A stretch of 64,000 bases of DNA, taken from assembly GCA_020186115.1 (NCBI GenBank), contig WSYJ01000049.1, forward strand, positions 62,001 through 126,000. Direction: 5' to 3'. The DNA comes from Histomonas meleagridis. Its lineage: Eukaryota > Parabasalia > Tritrichomonadida > Dientamoebidae. Made by a program: the position numbers and the translations under genes. Numbering within the stretch: the first letter of the stretch is position 1; each line of letters begins with the position of its first letter. Positions 8,452 through 18,327 of this stretch are shown one piece after another. Under the pieces are notes generated by a model, which was not told the origin of the DNA, ran no database searches, and was given only the letters and a program-made list of their open reading frames with translations.

Positions 8452-10023
8452 ATGGAAGAAGGACTGATAAAATTTCCATTATACATTCGAAAATTAACTC
8501 AAGGATCATTTCAAATGTTTGCATCACTATCAGCAACTGTACAAAGATTAAAAGAAATGATCAACCAAGAAATAGAGATTCCTATTTCTGATCAAATACT
8601 ATTTTTTGATGGAAGAGAAATGGAAGACACACAACGTTTAAGCCATTATAGTATTCAAGCTGGGTCCAATATTTATTTACATATTAAAAAGAATCCTGAA
8701 AATGTTGATTCGAGGCCAAATAGTATTCATGCAGACATCAACACTCTTGGTAAAGAACATTTTTATATTAATGTTCAAACAACTGATCCAATAAAGATTT
8801 TAAAACAAAAAATTTTTCATGTAACTCGCATCCCAGTTGACAAGCAAATTATCATATGCAGGGGGCGGATTATGTATGATACTTTAACTTTAGATGATTA
8901 TGATTACTACGGTCAATGTCATACAATATATTTAATCACAAATCTACAACAACAATTTCCGATTACTATTGTCAGAATCCTAAATCAAAGGATTAACGTT
9001 AATATATCATTTTTCGACACGATCTATGACATAAAAGAGAAGCTTTTCCAGCAAAGACTATATCCTATTGAAGATCAACGAATATTAATACCATCAGCAC
9101 AATGTGATAACTTATCATTAGCATGTGAATTTATATATCCATTCAAAGAAGTCTATTTTCTCTTACGAAATGATCCGATACCATTTTTTACTGATAAACC
9201 TAATTCATTTCCAATTATCGTCAAAACTTTAGATGGAAAATGTTATACATTTTATGTAACATCAGATGAAAAAGTCATAGAATTAAAAGGACGAACAGCT
9301 TTCATACAAGGGTATCCACCACAAGATCACCGCCTTGCACATTTTGGACGACAATTAGAAAATGAACAAACACTTGGCGAATGTAATGTTGTATCTGGTT
9401 CCATTATATATGTATTCCAACGACTTAGAGGCGGTAAGCCAGTGATTTATATATATCCGAAAGAGAGAATTGACGTAAATGTTAAAGTTAATATCAAAGG
9501 CAAATTCACTTGTACATATCCAAAGTATAATACCGAAACAGGTTGGAACGTGTCAGTGAATGAAAACGGAACGATGACTAACAAAGATAACCCGAACTCG
9601 ATACAATACGATAGTTTGTTCTGGGAATGTTTGTTCGATGACGAAGTCCAATTTATGTTCGACGAAGGTTTCATAGTGACAAAAGAAAGCGCAGCGACGT
9701 TTTTGGAAGAGAAGTTGCTCTACTTGGGGCTGAGGGGGAAGGAGTTGACGGGCTTCATACAGTTTTGGCTACCGAAGATACAGAGAAGCAACCGAACAAT
9801 GGTTAAGTTCTTGAGCAAAGAGTACGAAGAAGTGGCGAAGCTCGACGTGACGCCGAGGCCGGACTGCGTGATCAGAGTGTTCATGATAATGATGAACTTG
9901 TGCGATGGATGCAACGCGGTGGAACTGAAGGAGCAGAACTTGGAGACGCTGCATAAGGAAAGAAGCGGATACACAGTGGTGGAATGGGGCGGCACAATCA
10001 TATGCGAGGGCAGCGATAAGTAA
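8452..10023 (+). CDS. Multi-ubiquitin-like protein fused via RLRGG to a bacterial-type domain
   Basis: 523 residues from the ATG at 8452. Four beta-grasp ubiquitin-like repeats cover about residues 6-79, 92-164, 169-239 and 253-328. The last is closest to ubiquitin (IIVKTLDGKCYTFYV, QDHRLAHFGRQLEN, TLGECNV) and ends in RLRGG at 324-328. Directly after the di-Gly comes a 195-residue domain beginning KPVIYIYPKERIDVNVKV, with TYPKYN, ETGWNV, LFWE, LGLRGKELTGFIQFWLP, RVFM and a final VVEWGGT. This resembles a family of hypothetical proteins that I know from bacteria, mainly clostridia. The arrangement mimics ubiquitin-ribosomal protein fusions, so cleavage after Gly328 by a deubiquitinase is plausible but unproven. 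The C-terminal third is visibly GC-richer than the rest. Confidence 0.8.
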   Translation: MEEGLIKFPLYIRKLTQGSFQMFASLSATVQRLKEMINQEIEIPISDQILFFDGREMEDTQRLSHYSIQAGSNIYLHIKKNPENVDSRPNSIHADINTLGKEHFYINVQTTDPIKILKQKIFHVTRIPVDKQIIICRGRIMYDTLTLDDYDYYGQCHTIYLITNLQQQFPITIVRILNQRINVNISFFDTIYDIKEKLFQQRLYPIEDQRILIPSAQCDNLSLACEFIYPFKEVYFLLRNDPIPFFTDKPNSFPIIVKTLDGKCYTFYVTSDEKVIELKGRTAFIQGYPPQDHRLAHFGRQLENEQTLGECNVVSGSIIYVFQRLRGGKPVIYIYPKERIDVNVKVNIKGKFTCTYPKYNTETGWNVSVNENGTMTNKDNPNSIQYDSLFWECLFDDEVQFMFDEGFIVTKESAATFLEEKLLYLGLRGKELTGFIQFWLPKIQRSNRTMVKFLSKEYEEVAKLDVTPRPDCVIRVFMIMMNLCDGCNAVELKEQNLETLHKERSGYTVVEWGGTIICEGSDK

Positions 10024-10050
10024 CAAGTAAACGTTATAGTACGAAGAAAA

Positions 10051-11222
10051 CATTAAAACATTGTATGGAATGAGTAATGAATTCATATTGGAGTGGGAAA
10101 TGTCATTAAAACATTGTATGGAATAAGTAATGAATTCATATTGGAGTGAGAAATGTCATTAAAACATTGTATGGAATGAGTAATGAATTCATATTGGAGT
10201 GGGAAATGTCATTAAAACATTGTATGGAATGAGTAATGAATTCATATTGGAGTGAGAAATGTCATTAAAACATTGTATGGAATAAGTAATGAATTCATAT
10301 TGGAGTGAGAAATGTCATTAAAACATTGTATGGAATGAGTAATGAATTCATATTGGAGTGAGAAATGTCATTAAAACATTGTATGGAATGAGTAATGAAT
10401 TCATATTGGAGTGAGAAATGTCATTAAAACATTGTATGGAATAAGTAATGAATTCATATTGGAGTGAGAAATGTCATTAAAACATTGTATGGAATAAGTA
10501 ATGAATTCATATTGGAGTGAGAAATGTCATTAAAACATTGTATGGAATGAGTAATGAATTCATATTGGAGTGAAAATGTCATTAAAACATTGTATGGAAT
10601 GAGTAATGAATTCATATTGGAGTGAGAAATGTCATTAAAACATTGTATGGAATGAGTAATGAATTCATATTGGAGTGAGAAATGTCATTAAAACATTGTA
10701 TGGAATAAGTAATGAATTCATATTGGAGTGAGAAATGTCATTAAAACATTGTATGGAATAAGTAATGAATTCATATTGGAGTGAGAAATGTCATTAAAAC
10801 ATTGTATGGAATAAGTAATGAATTCATATTGGAGTGAGAAATGTCATTAAAACATTGTATGGAATGAGTAATGAATTCATATTGGAGTGAGAAATGTCAT
10901 TAAAACATTGTATGGAATAAGTAATGAATTCATATTGGAGTGAGAAATGTCATTAAAACATTGTATGGAATGAGTAATGAATTCATATTGGAGTGAGAAA
11001 TGTCATTAAAACATTGTATGGAATGAGTAATGAATTCATATTGGAGTGAGAAATGTCATTAAAACATTGTATGGAATAAGTAATGAATTCATATTGGAGT
11101 GAGAAATGTCATTAAAACATTGTATGGAATGAGTAATGAATTCATATTGGAGTGAGAAATGTCATTAAAACATTGTATGGAATGAGTAATGAATTCATAT
11201 TGGAGTGAGAAATGTCATTAAA
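10051..11222. repeat. 53-bp minisatellite, 22 head-to-tail copies
   Basis: Twenty-two units of 53 bp (the tenth is 52 bp) plus a 7-bp partial unit. Units begin CATTAAAACATTG and contain an EcoRI-type core ATGAATTCAT. The copies are nearly identical; variation is confined mostly to one G/A site (AATGAG or AATAAG), reading G A G G A G G A A G G G A A A G A G G A G G, plus a GGG/GAG variant in copies 1 and 3. 53 is not a multiple of three and all frames have stops, so it is not coding. It lies between convergent 3' ends (ubiquitin-like fusion and sirtuin). Confidence 0.97.
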
Positions 11223-11530
11223 TTTTATGATATTTTCCACTATGGTATCTGAATTAATTATTTGTTCAATGAAAAATATGGCATGTGTACAAATGAAACA
11301 AAACTATCACATTGATGTATGATAATATCAAAATAAGTTTTATTGTTGAAATCACGAATGGAAATTACTTTCAGAAAAAGATGACTAAAGTTCTTTAATT
11401 GACACATTAAAAATTCGTTCTTCCATTTAAATGAACATTTTTATTTTTCATTTTTATAATTATATTTTCATTTCGCTTCAACATTTTTCTTTTTAATTTA
11501 GGTCAAAGGATTTCAAACAGTGTTATTTAA
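11223..11530. other. Spacer between minisatellite and sirtuin 3' end
   Basis: AT-rich unique DNA, no gene seen. Confidence 0.5.
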
Positions 11531-12379
11531 TTATAAAATATCAACGTTTTCGCTTGGGTACAGCTCCTGATAGATCTGCCTGAATATGTCGTCCGATTTT
11601 CCCCTCAGAACAACATCCATAAATGGCGTTGCTCTTGTTGTTTCCGTATTCACTTCGATTAAAATTGTCCCATTTTGCTTAGCGACCTCTGCAAATGACA
11701 GCACTGGGTCAACTTCGCAATGTGTTCCAACAAGAAACAGAACATCACATTTCTGAATTTCATTGTATGCACCTTTTCGGACTCCTTCGTCAATCTTATC
11801 TTGAAAGAACTTCACTGAAGGCATTAAAACACTTTGGCATACATCACAATGAGGAGATTCACAGGTTTGCAGGACTTGTAACAAGTCAACATTTTTCTTT
11901 TGTTTACATTTCTCACAAAATCCGTAATCGTCAACCGCTCCATGCAATTCAAAAATTCTATCGTTGGAATTTTTGAATGTGTGTAAAGAATCAACGTTTT
12001 GTGTGATTATCGAGGAAACTACATGCTTTTGAACAAGCTCATGTAATATCTTATGCGCAAGAGATGGTTTTAAATCACCTTGAAGTTGAAGATTCCGAAT
12101 GTTAGCAATTAATTTCCATGCTATATTTGGATCTTCATAAAATTTTTCTCTCGAATAATTCGGAATACTAAGGGCTTCCCATAGCCCGTTATGATTGTTT
12201 GACCGAAAGGTCGGAAGTGCATGTGAAGAAATGCCAGCACCTGTTATAACACACACTGATCCTGAATATTGTCGAATTAATCGTGCTGCTTCTTCAACTG
12301 TATTTTCACATTCCAATCTATAGCCCGCATCTATATCTTTAATTTCAAAATTGCCAAGATTGGAAAATAGTATTCCCAT
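11531..12379 (-). CDS. Sirtuin-type NAD-dependent protein deacylase
   Basis: 282 residues. The NAD-binding motif GAGIS is at 47-51, PTFRS at 56-60, TQNVD at 126-130 and ELHG at 144-147, with His146 as the expected catalytic base. A zinc module has Cys155 and Cys158 and a second pair among Cys173/178/181. The later LVGTHCEVDP and LIEVNTE segments match the Rossmann fold ends of the family. Sirtuins remove acyl groups from lysines of histones and other proteins. The protein begins Met-Gly-Ile-Leu-Phe-Ser, a possible N-myristoylation site, so it may be membrane-attached. An Inr-like TCATTG lies 45 bases upstream. Confidence 0.93.
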   Translation of the reverse strand: MGILFSNLGNFEIKDIDAGYRLECENTVEEAARLIRQYSGSVCVITGAGISSHALPTFRSNNHNGLWEALSIPNYSREKFYEDPNIAWKLIANIRNLQLQGDLKPSLAHKILHELVQKHVVSSIITQNVDSLHTFKNSNDRIFELHGAVDDYGFCEKCKQKKNVDLLQVLQTCESPHCDVCQSVLMPSVKFFQDKIDEGVRKGAYNEIQKCDVLFLVGTHCEVDPVLSFAEVAKQNGTILIEVNTETTRATPFMDVVLRGKSDDIFRQIYQELYPSENVDIL

Positions 12380-12957
12380 CTGAAAACAAAGTTTAATCCA
12401 ATCAAACTAAGTCAAAAATTCAATGAAAATAACGGTTTATATGTTTTGGTCCTGCGTCATTTAAGGATGTGAAACGAAGGAAAAAGTTTTGTGTCTTTGT
12501 TAAATTAAATATAAATCTAACTTAAATTATAAGGAAGTAAATTTATTTAATGGAATAGTAGTAAGCTGGCATACAAGTAGATTTTTTTTTTTAAGAATTA
12601 TCATCGTGAAATTCAAAATTATTCATTTTATTTCTTTTTATAATCATATTCCATGGAATCACCTTTAAATTCATTATGAATAAAACAATTCGCAATGCTG
12701 AAAGTCAAGTAATTTTACTGTAATGAATGTAGAAATATGAATATTTTTACAAATTAATTTGTGAAATAATTTGGAATTTAATTGAAGTTTTTGTGATGTT
12801 TGCATGTATTTAATTTATTGTTGTTGAGGAGCACTTTCATATGAAACAAAGAAAATTTTGGTGTGTTAGGATCAAAAGTATATCAAAAAGTGTTTAGTTT
12901 ACAACTCTCAATGAATTTGATAAAGCACTATCAATAATTTGAATATTAAATGAGCAA
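12380..12957. other. Divergent intergenic region, sirtuin / TRPML-like channel
   Basis: Carries the sirtuin upstream region and, on the plus strand, an M3 site (AACGGTTT, 12431-12438) followed 26 bases later by an Inr (TCATTT, 12457-12462), with no open frame behind them. The rest is AT-rich. Confidence 0.45.
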
Positions 12958-14451
12958 ATGATTACAAATACATTTTCTACTCAACACAGTAATTTAAATT
13001 TAACAGGGGCTCCTAGCGGAGACAGTAATCCAGGATTTGTAATTCATAGAAGAACAAGAGATGGATTTTTACCACGTCCTCATAAAATATTTTCAAATTG
13101 GTCAAGCGGATATAAGTTACCACTAATTTGTTTTTGTGAGTGTGCCATTATGATAACATATCTTCTTTTAATAGTTTTTCACCAATATCTTTCTATCAAC
13201 TTTTCTACAGATTTTAATAAAGCCATTGATCAATATTTTATTGAAGGATATGGATTTCCAGAACCAGAAGATATGCAACCAAATCAGCTTGGATCTATTA
13301 CATCTAAATCTAAACTTTTGGATATTATTAATCAAACATCAATACGTTATTTCGATTTTGCCGAACATTTTCCATGTTCAATGCCCATCCTATCCGAAGG
13401 TGAATTACATGTCACAATTACAGATGGTGATGATGAAGAAACTTCTGTTATTTATGTTTTAAATAATGTCTCTAGAATTATTGATTTTGTTAATGCATCG
13501 TTATCAAATTTCCAATTTCTTTCTCTTTCTATGAGCTATAATCTACAAGATCTTCATGAACAGCAAAATAGCAAATATCTTATTATTACAACGACAACAT
13601 TTGAACTCGATCGAAATACTCATGTAATCGAAATGGATACCTCACATGCGTGGCATCCTATATCTGTTTCTTCACTTTCGACAATTGTCAATTATCCAAA
13701 TATTGCATTTTCAATTGTTAACATAACATTATCTGCTATAGCCATTATAATCACAATCATTAATATATATGAATTATATGTTTATTCTCGTGAAAAGGCT
13801 TCAAGAGATTTCCAAAATGCAAAAAAACTTTTCTTTTCAAAATTTGATCGATGGATGATTTTTTCTTTAATTTCACATACAATAACTATCACAGCTTGCA
13901 TCCTATATAGCACGAGTAGTCAGATGCTTGGCGTATTGCCTTTTTCAAACGTGATGCTTGGGATCGCTTCAATGCTTCACTCGTTTTTGATGTTCCGTTA
14001 TTTGAAGCAAAAACCGTCGACTCTGATCGTCGTTAACGTTCTCTTCAAAGGTGGTGTTTCAATTCTTTTATTCTTTTTAGGTTGTTTAATTATTTTCTTC
14101 GGATATATGGTTATGGGCGTTTGCGTTTTTGGACCTTTTTCAGATGTGTTCTCAACATTTATAGAATCATTTACTTCTTTAATATCTGTTACATATGGTG
14201 ATTCGATATATGATATGTTCGATTCAGTTACATCTGTAATAAATTTACCTTCGATTGTGGGATTCATTTATATGCTTTTATGGACAATGTTTTCGATTGT
14301 TATTATGTTTAACATTATGATTTCATTGTTTGAAGAAGCATTAGATTCAGTAATTTTCCATGCTGTGAATGAAGATACAAACCCTGAGACAGAGCAAGGG
14401 AAAATTATTGCTTCTCTTCCATTTAGATCTTATAGAAATGTGTATAAATAA
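12958..14451 (+). CDS. TRPML (mucolipin)-like cation channel
   Basis: 497 residues. A cytosolic N-terminus of about 55 residues precedes TM1 (PLICFCECAIMITYLLLIVF). A long lumenal loop (about 80-235) with several Asn-X-Ser/Thr sites follows, then five clustered TM segments. Before the last TM, MGVCVFGPFSDVFSTF ... SLISVTYGDSIYDMF resembles the pore region of mucolipins (VCVFGPY ... FSLINGDDMF). Mucolipins release calcium and other cations from endolysosomes, so an endosomal location is likely. Polycystin-type channels have the same topology and are the alternative. Confidence 0.75.
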   Translation: MITNTFSTQHSNLNLTGAPSGDSNPGFVIHRRTRDGFLPRPHKIFSNWSSGYKLPLICFCECAIMITYLLLIVFHQYLSINFSTDFNKAIDQYFIEGYGFPEPEDMQPNQLGSITSKSKLLDIINQTSIRYFDFAEHFPCSMPILSEGELHVTITDGDDEETSVIYVLNNVSRIIDFVNASLSNFQFLSLSMSYNLQDLHEQQNSKYLIITTTTFELDRNTHVIEMDTSHAWHPISVSSLSTIVNYPNIAFSIVNITLSAIAIIITIINIYELYVYSREKASRDFQNAKKLFFSKFDRWMIFSLISHTITITACILYSTSSQMLGVLPFSNVMLGIASMLHSFLMFRYLKQKPSTLIVVNVLFKGGVSILLFFLGCLIIFFGYMVMGVCVFGPFSDVFSTFIESFTSLISVTYGDSIYDMFDSVTSVINLPSIVGFIYMLLWTMFSIVIMFNIMISLFEEALDSVIFHAVNEDTNPETEQGKIIASLPFRSYRNVYK

Positions 14452-14518
14452 AAAACTTTTTTGTAAATATGTAATGTTATGTGAAATAATACGTTATGGA
14501 GCAATTCTTTGTTGTTTG

Positions 14519-17119
14519 ATGAAAAATAATGCTAACTCAAGTGTTTCAGAAGCACAACAACAACTAACAGAATTCAGTCAAACAATTTTTACAGATTTAC
14601 AACATGATTTTCATGAATTAAATCATGAAATTTCTGAAGATTCCCCACTAGAAGCTTTTCGTCAAGAATACGCTAAACTTTTTGGAATCTTGCAAAAGTC
14701 AATTACAAATCTTTCTCGTTATATTGAAAAATGCAGAATTTTAGAATCTGAAATTATTGGAAATAAAGCAAAAGTTAAAACAGTTACTAAATTAAGCGAA
14801 GAAGATGCAAAATCAATAGCAAATCTTAATGATGAAAACGAACGTAAACAAGTTATTTTAGCAGATACTCAAACAATTTTAAAAGATGTAATTGATGAAA
14901 ACACATTTATTACATCAGAGATTAATAATTATGAAAACGAACTTGAAGAATGTGTTATTCATGAGAAAGGCCAAAAAGATCTTCTTAAACAACTTAAAAC
15001 TCAAAGAGCAGAACTTACCAAACAACATGAAGAACTTTCAAATCAAATCCCAACTCTTCAAGAAGCCAACAAAACTGCATCTGAAAAGCTTTCACAACGA
15101 GAAAAGGATATAGCTGATTGTTATGATGATCTTAAACGTATTGAAGATATGTTAGAATCAAAACATAAAGAAGGTCAATTAGAACAACAACGTCTTTTAG
15201 ATCTTGAGCGTGATCGTGAAGCCACACGAAATCGTCTTAAAGAAACGCAGCAACTCTTTAAAGAGAAATCAAATGAAGTAAATCAAGAGCAGGAGACCGT
15301 TAAGCAGCTTGAGAAAAAAGTTCGCGAACAAAAGCGACGATTTGAAGATGCAAAGCAAGACAAACAAGAAGCCAATGACTGTTCACAAAAACTTCAAAAA
15401 GATTTAGAAAATGTGAATCAACATATTTCATCAATTGAAGCAAATATCAAAGAAACGAATATAACAAGTAAAGCAAAGAATGACATTGTCGAAAAACTTC
15501 GATCACAAGTCACGCAAAAAGAAAATGAACGAGATAAACTTCAATTAAAGCTTCAAGAATTACAAGATAATTTCGAAATAAAACGAAAAGAAAATGATTC
15601 AGCACATATAAATGTCGATTCAAGTGAAACACGAATTGAAACTTTACGTCGAAATGGGGATTTCATCCGAAAGCAAATTGACGAATGTGTTCGCGATGAA
15701 AATTCCAAACATAAGAACAAAGAAAGCGAAATCCGAAAGCAAAATGAAGCAGAAACATTATTACAGTTATATAAGAACCAATCATATAACATTGATTGCG
15801 AGATTATGATGATCAAAACCCAACTACAAGAGTTACAAAAGAAATTATATGGAATCGAAAGTGAACGCGAACATTATGCAGATGAACTATCAAATGCTAC
15901 ATCGCAATATTCACATGCGCAAGAAGTATTAAAGAGTATCGAATCGAAGCAAGCAATAAAACAAAAAGAAATTGTTGAAAGTGATCGCAAAGTACATCAA
16001 CAACAAATGTTATATGAACAAGTTCGAAGTGAACGAGAAATTGCTTCCAAAAAAGTCAAAGAAGTTGAAACAGATATCAAATCATTAGAATCGATGTTTA
16101 ATCGGATGAAATTTACAATCGAACAACATAAAGATGATATTCGTCGTAAAGACAAAGAACGAATGAAAGATAAACATAATTTGGATAACATTATTATCGA
16201 AGATGGAAAACTTCGTGAAAAACTTGCCGAAATACAAATAGATACTGACACTGCAAACAAAGCGATTGTATCACTTGAAATCGAAATCAAAAAACTCGAC
16301 CAAACTATCAAAGATGCAGAAAAGCAATTACAAATTGATGAACAAAAACTAAATGAAGTTAAGAAAGAACGCGACATGATGAGTAATCAAAACATCGAAA
16401 AAGAAATCGAATTACGAAATATGCATGAAAAACTTGAGATTATACGTAACCAATGTAATCGCGGCGAAAAAGATTATGACTTAAAAGAGTTAGAAATAAG
16501 TCATATTCAAGTACAACTTCAAAAAGATAAAAAGAAATTGGAAGAATTATCGAAAATTGATCTGCAACTTAATGAGAAACGAGAGAAAATTCATAAGTTA
16601 CAAAAGGAATTGTTACAATTAAAAGCAGAAAGAACTGCAATGGAAGAAGAGTTAACAATTCCAATAAATATACATCGATGGACTTTGTTACAAAGTTCTG
16701 ATCCTGAAAGATTCGAACAATTAAAGAGATATCAAGAATTACAAGCGGAACTTATAAAGAAAACAAAAGAAGTTTCGGAGTTACAAAACTTATTAAAGGC
16801 GAAAGAAAAAGAATTAAATGAATTAAATTTGCAAATGAAAAAGAAATGTAATAACAATGATTCGTTAATGCAAATAGATGATATTAAAAATAGATATAAA
16901 ACAGAAAATTATAACTTGGAACAAATTAACGCACAACTCGAAATGTATAGAGACGTGGTGAAGGAATATCGAAAGGAATTGGACGAAGCTCAAAACGAGT
17001 TAAACAATGAAAGGAAAAAATGGATAAGACAGAAGAAAAAGGATATAAGAAATAGGCAGCAACTGAAGGAACAGCAACAAATTTTAGATGAAATGGGCGT
17101 CAAATTGACGGATGAATAA
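14519..17119 (+). CDS. Long coiled-coil protein (866 residues)
   Basis: Starts MKNNANSSVSEAQQQ at 14519, 67 bases after the channel gene stop. An upstream in-frame ATG at 14369 lies inside that gene and is rejected. From about residue 60 to the end the sequence is one almost unbroken heptad coiled coil rich in Glu, Lys, Gln, Leu and Arg, with no globular domain, no signal peptide and no membrane segment. Such proteins form cytoskeletal rods; trichomonads have many in the costa, axostyle and basal bodies. No specific family is recognised; a fibrous flagellar or costa component is a guess. Confidence 0.8.
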   Translation: MKNNANSSVSEAQQQLTEFSQTIFTDLQHDFHELNHEISEDSPLEAFRQEYAKLFGILQKSITNLSRYIEKCRILESEIIGNKAKVKTVTKLSEEDAKSIANLNDENERKQVILADTQTILKDVIDENTFITSEINNYENELEECVIHEKGQKDLLKQLKTQRAELTKQHEELSNQIPTLQEANKTASEKLSQREKDIADCYDDLKRIEDMLESKHKEGQLEQQRLLDLERDREATRNRLKETQQLFKEKSNEVNQEQETVKQLEKKVREQKRRFEDAKQDKQEANDCSQKLQKDLENVNQHISSIEANIKETNITSKAKNDIVEKLRSQVTQKENERDKLQLKLQELQDNFEIKRKENDSAHINVDSSETRIETLRRNGDFIRKQIDECVRDENSKHKNKESEIRKQNEAETLLQLYKNQSYNIDCEIMMIKTQLQELQKKLYGIESEREHYADELSNATSQYSHAQEVLKSIESKQAIKQKEIVESDRKVHQQQMLYEQVRSEREIASKKVKEVETDIKSLESMFNRMKFTIEQHKDDIRRKDKERMKDKHNLDNIIIEDGKLREKLAEIQIDTDTANKAIVSLEIEIKKLDQTIKDAEKQLQIDEQKLNEVKKERDMMSNQNIEKEIELRNMHEKLEIIRNQCNRGEKDYDLKELEISHIQVQLQKDKKKLEELSKIDLQLNEKREKIHKLQKELLQLKAERTAMEEELTIPINIHRWTLLQSSDPERFEQLKRYQELQAELIKKTKEVSELQNLLKAKEKELNELNLQMKKKCNNNDSLMQIDDIKNRYKTENYNLEQINAQLEMYRDVVKEYRKELDEAQNELNNERKKWIRQKKKDIRNRQQLKEQQQILDEMGVKLTDE

Positions 17120-17524
17120 AATGTTTTTATGTTTGAATTTAAATCTCATTTTGAAATTAGTCATATAGACTGCGAAAAACTGTGAACCTTGATAAGAATG
17201 TAAAGAATAGAAGAAAAAAGCTTTTTTCAATATAGAAAAAACATATATACATACCAAGTTTAATGAATATGAAATAATATTGTATCTGAATCACAATGCC
17301 TTTTTAAAGAATCTATCGTTAAAAACTTCTGAGTTAAAATCTTCTGCATTTTAGGCAACAAACACCTTCTATCCCTAGAAGGATCATTATATATTTTTTT
17401 CCAAGTTGTATGAAAGTAGACAGTTTTTCATGGTGTCTTTATTTATAAGTTTTTTATTGACAAAAATCGAGCTGATGTTAAAAGTTGTTGGTGTAAAATA
17501 GAAAGAAAGTTACATGTGTGATTT
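17120..17524. other. Convergent intergenic region
   Basis: 3' flanks of the coiled-coil gene and of the minus-strand acidic protein gene. AT-rich, no gene seen. Confidence 0.5.
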
Positions 17525-17917
17525 TTATTCAATTTCTTCAACATCTGAACCAAGATCATCCCATTCATCATTTTTACTGCTATCACTAGAATCTTTGTCA
17601 TCAAAAATATCTGCGTGCTGTTCAATTGCTGTGTTTGTTGTTGAGTTTAATGTATTTTGAATTGAATATCGACATGAAATTATTGATTGTTTGGAATCCA
17701 CTAACGATGAAGTTGCATTTTTCATCTCTTTAAGGGTTTCTCTTAACTTTTTAATTCGTTCTGTTGAGTTATCTGATTCTAATTGTTGAAAAATATTTAC
17801 TGATGCCGTGGAAGATTTGCATACATCAGAAAACGCGTAGCTATATGGATTCGAAAGAGCAATTATTGCATGTGTAAAATAATTGTGGGCTGGCGAGAAG
17901 TTATTACTTGGGTGCAT
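17525..17917 (-). CDS. Small protein with acidic tail, possibly missing a 5' exon
   Basis: 130 residues from ATG 17917 (MHPSNNFSPAHNYFTHAIIA), ending in the acidic tail DEWDDLGSDVEEIE; the middle has a short coiled-coil segment (RIKKLRETLKEMK). No family recognised. The open frame continues upstream without ATG (IFCVNFLTITVKRH). There a 28-base segment at 17987-17960 begins GTAAGT and ends TTCAG; removing it joins the frame to another open stretch encoding DTFGVYFENINLR. The true N-terminus may therefore lie upstream of an intron, though no ATG was found in the upstream exon. Confidence 0.55.
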   Translation of the reverse strand: MHPSNNFSPAHNYFTHAIIALSNPYSYAFSDVCKSSTASVNIFQQLESDNSTERIKKLRETLKEMKNATSSLVDSKQSIISCRYSIQNTLNSTTNTAIEQHADIFDDKDSSDSSKNDEWDDLGSDVEEIE

Positions 17918-18310
17918 ATGTCTTTTAACAGTAATTGTTAAAAAATTCACACAAAAAATCTGAAGTAAAAGAATAAGCAAGACTTACTCTTAAATTGATA
18001 TTTTCAAAGTAAACCCCGAATGTATCAATTTATGTGAGTTCATGTAATTCAATTCTAAAAAAATATTGAAAAATTAATTTATCATAAATGATTATTTTTT
18101 TTGCTGTTGGATATAGTTTTATGTGTTTTAAGGTTAAACCATTACATCATGTTGATTTTTCTGTTTTAAGATAGAATGAAATGCTTTTTGCCTAGATGTT
18201 TTTCCAGGCATATTTTTATACGAATCACTTATTACTACTAAACTACACACTCGGATTCATAGGAAAATGAGATAAAAATTAGATACACGGTTCTAAAATA
18301 GTGGAAAAAA

Positions 18311-18327
18311 CGGTGAAAAAATCACCG
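18311..18327. repeat. Inverted repeat CGGTGA-AAAAA-TCACCG
   Basis: Perfect 6-bp stem; AAAACGGTGAA recurs about 65 bases downstream. Function unknown; the core is Myb-site-like. Confidence 0.45.

Noticed and set aside
10051-11222. CRISPR-like array
   Set aside because: Units are contiguous 53-bp repeats with no unique spacers, in a eukaryotic genome; it is a minisatellite.
14369-14518. Extended N-terminus of the long coiled-coil protein from ATG 14369
   Set aside because: It would overlap the last 83 bases of the channel gene, and the extra 50 residues do not resemble the coiled coil; ATG 14519 is preferred.
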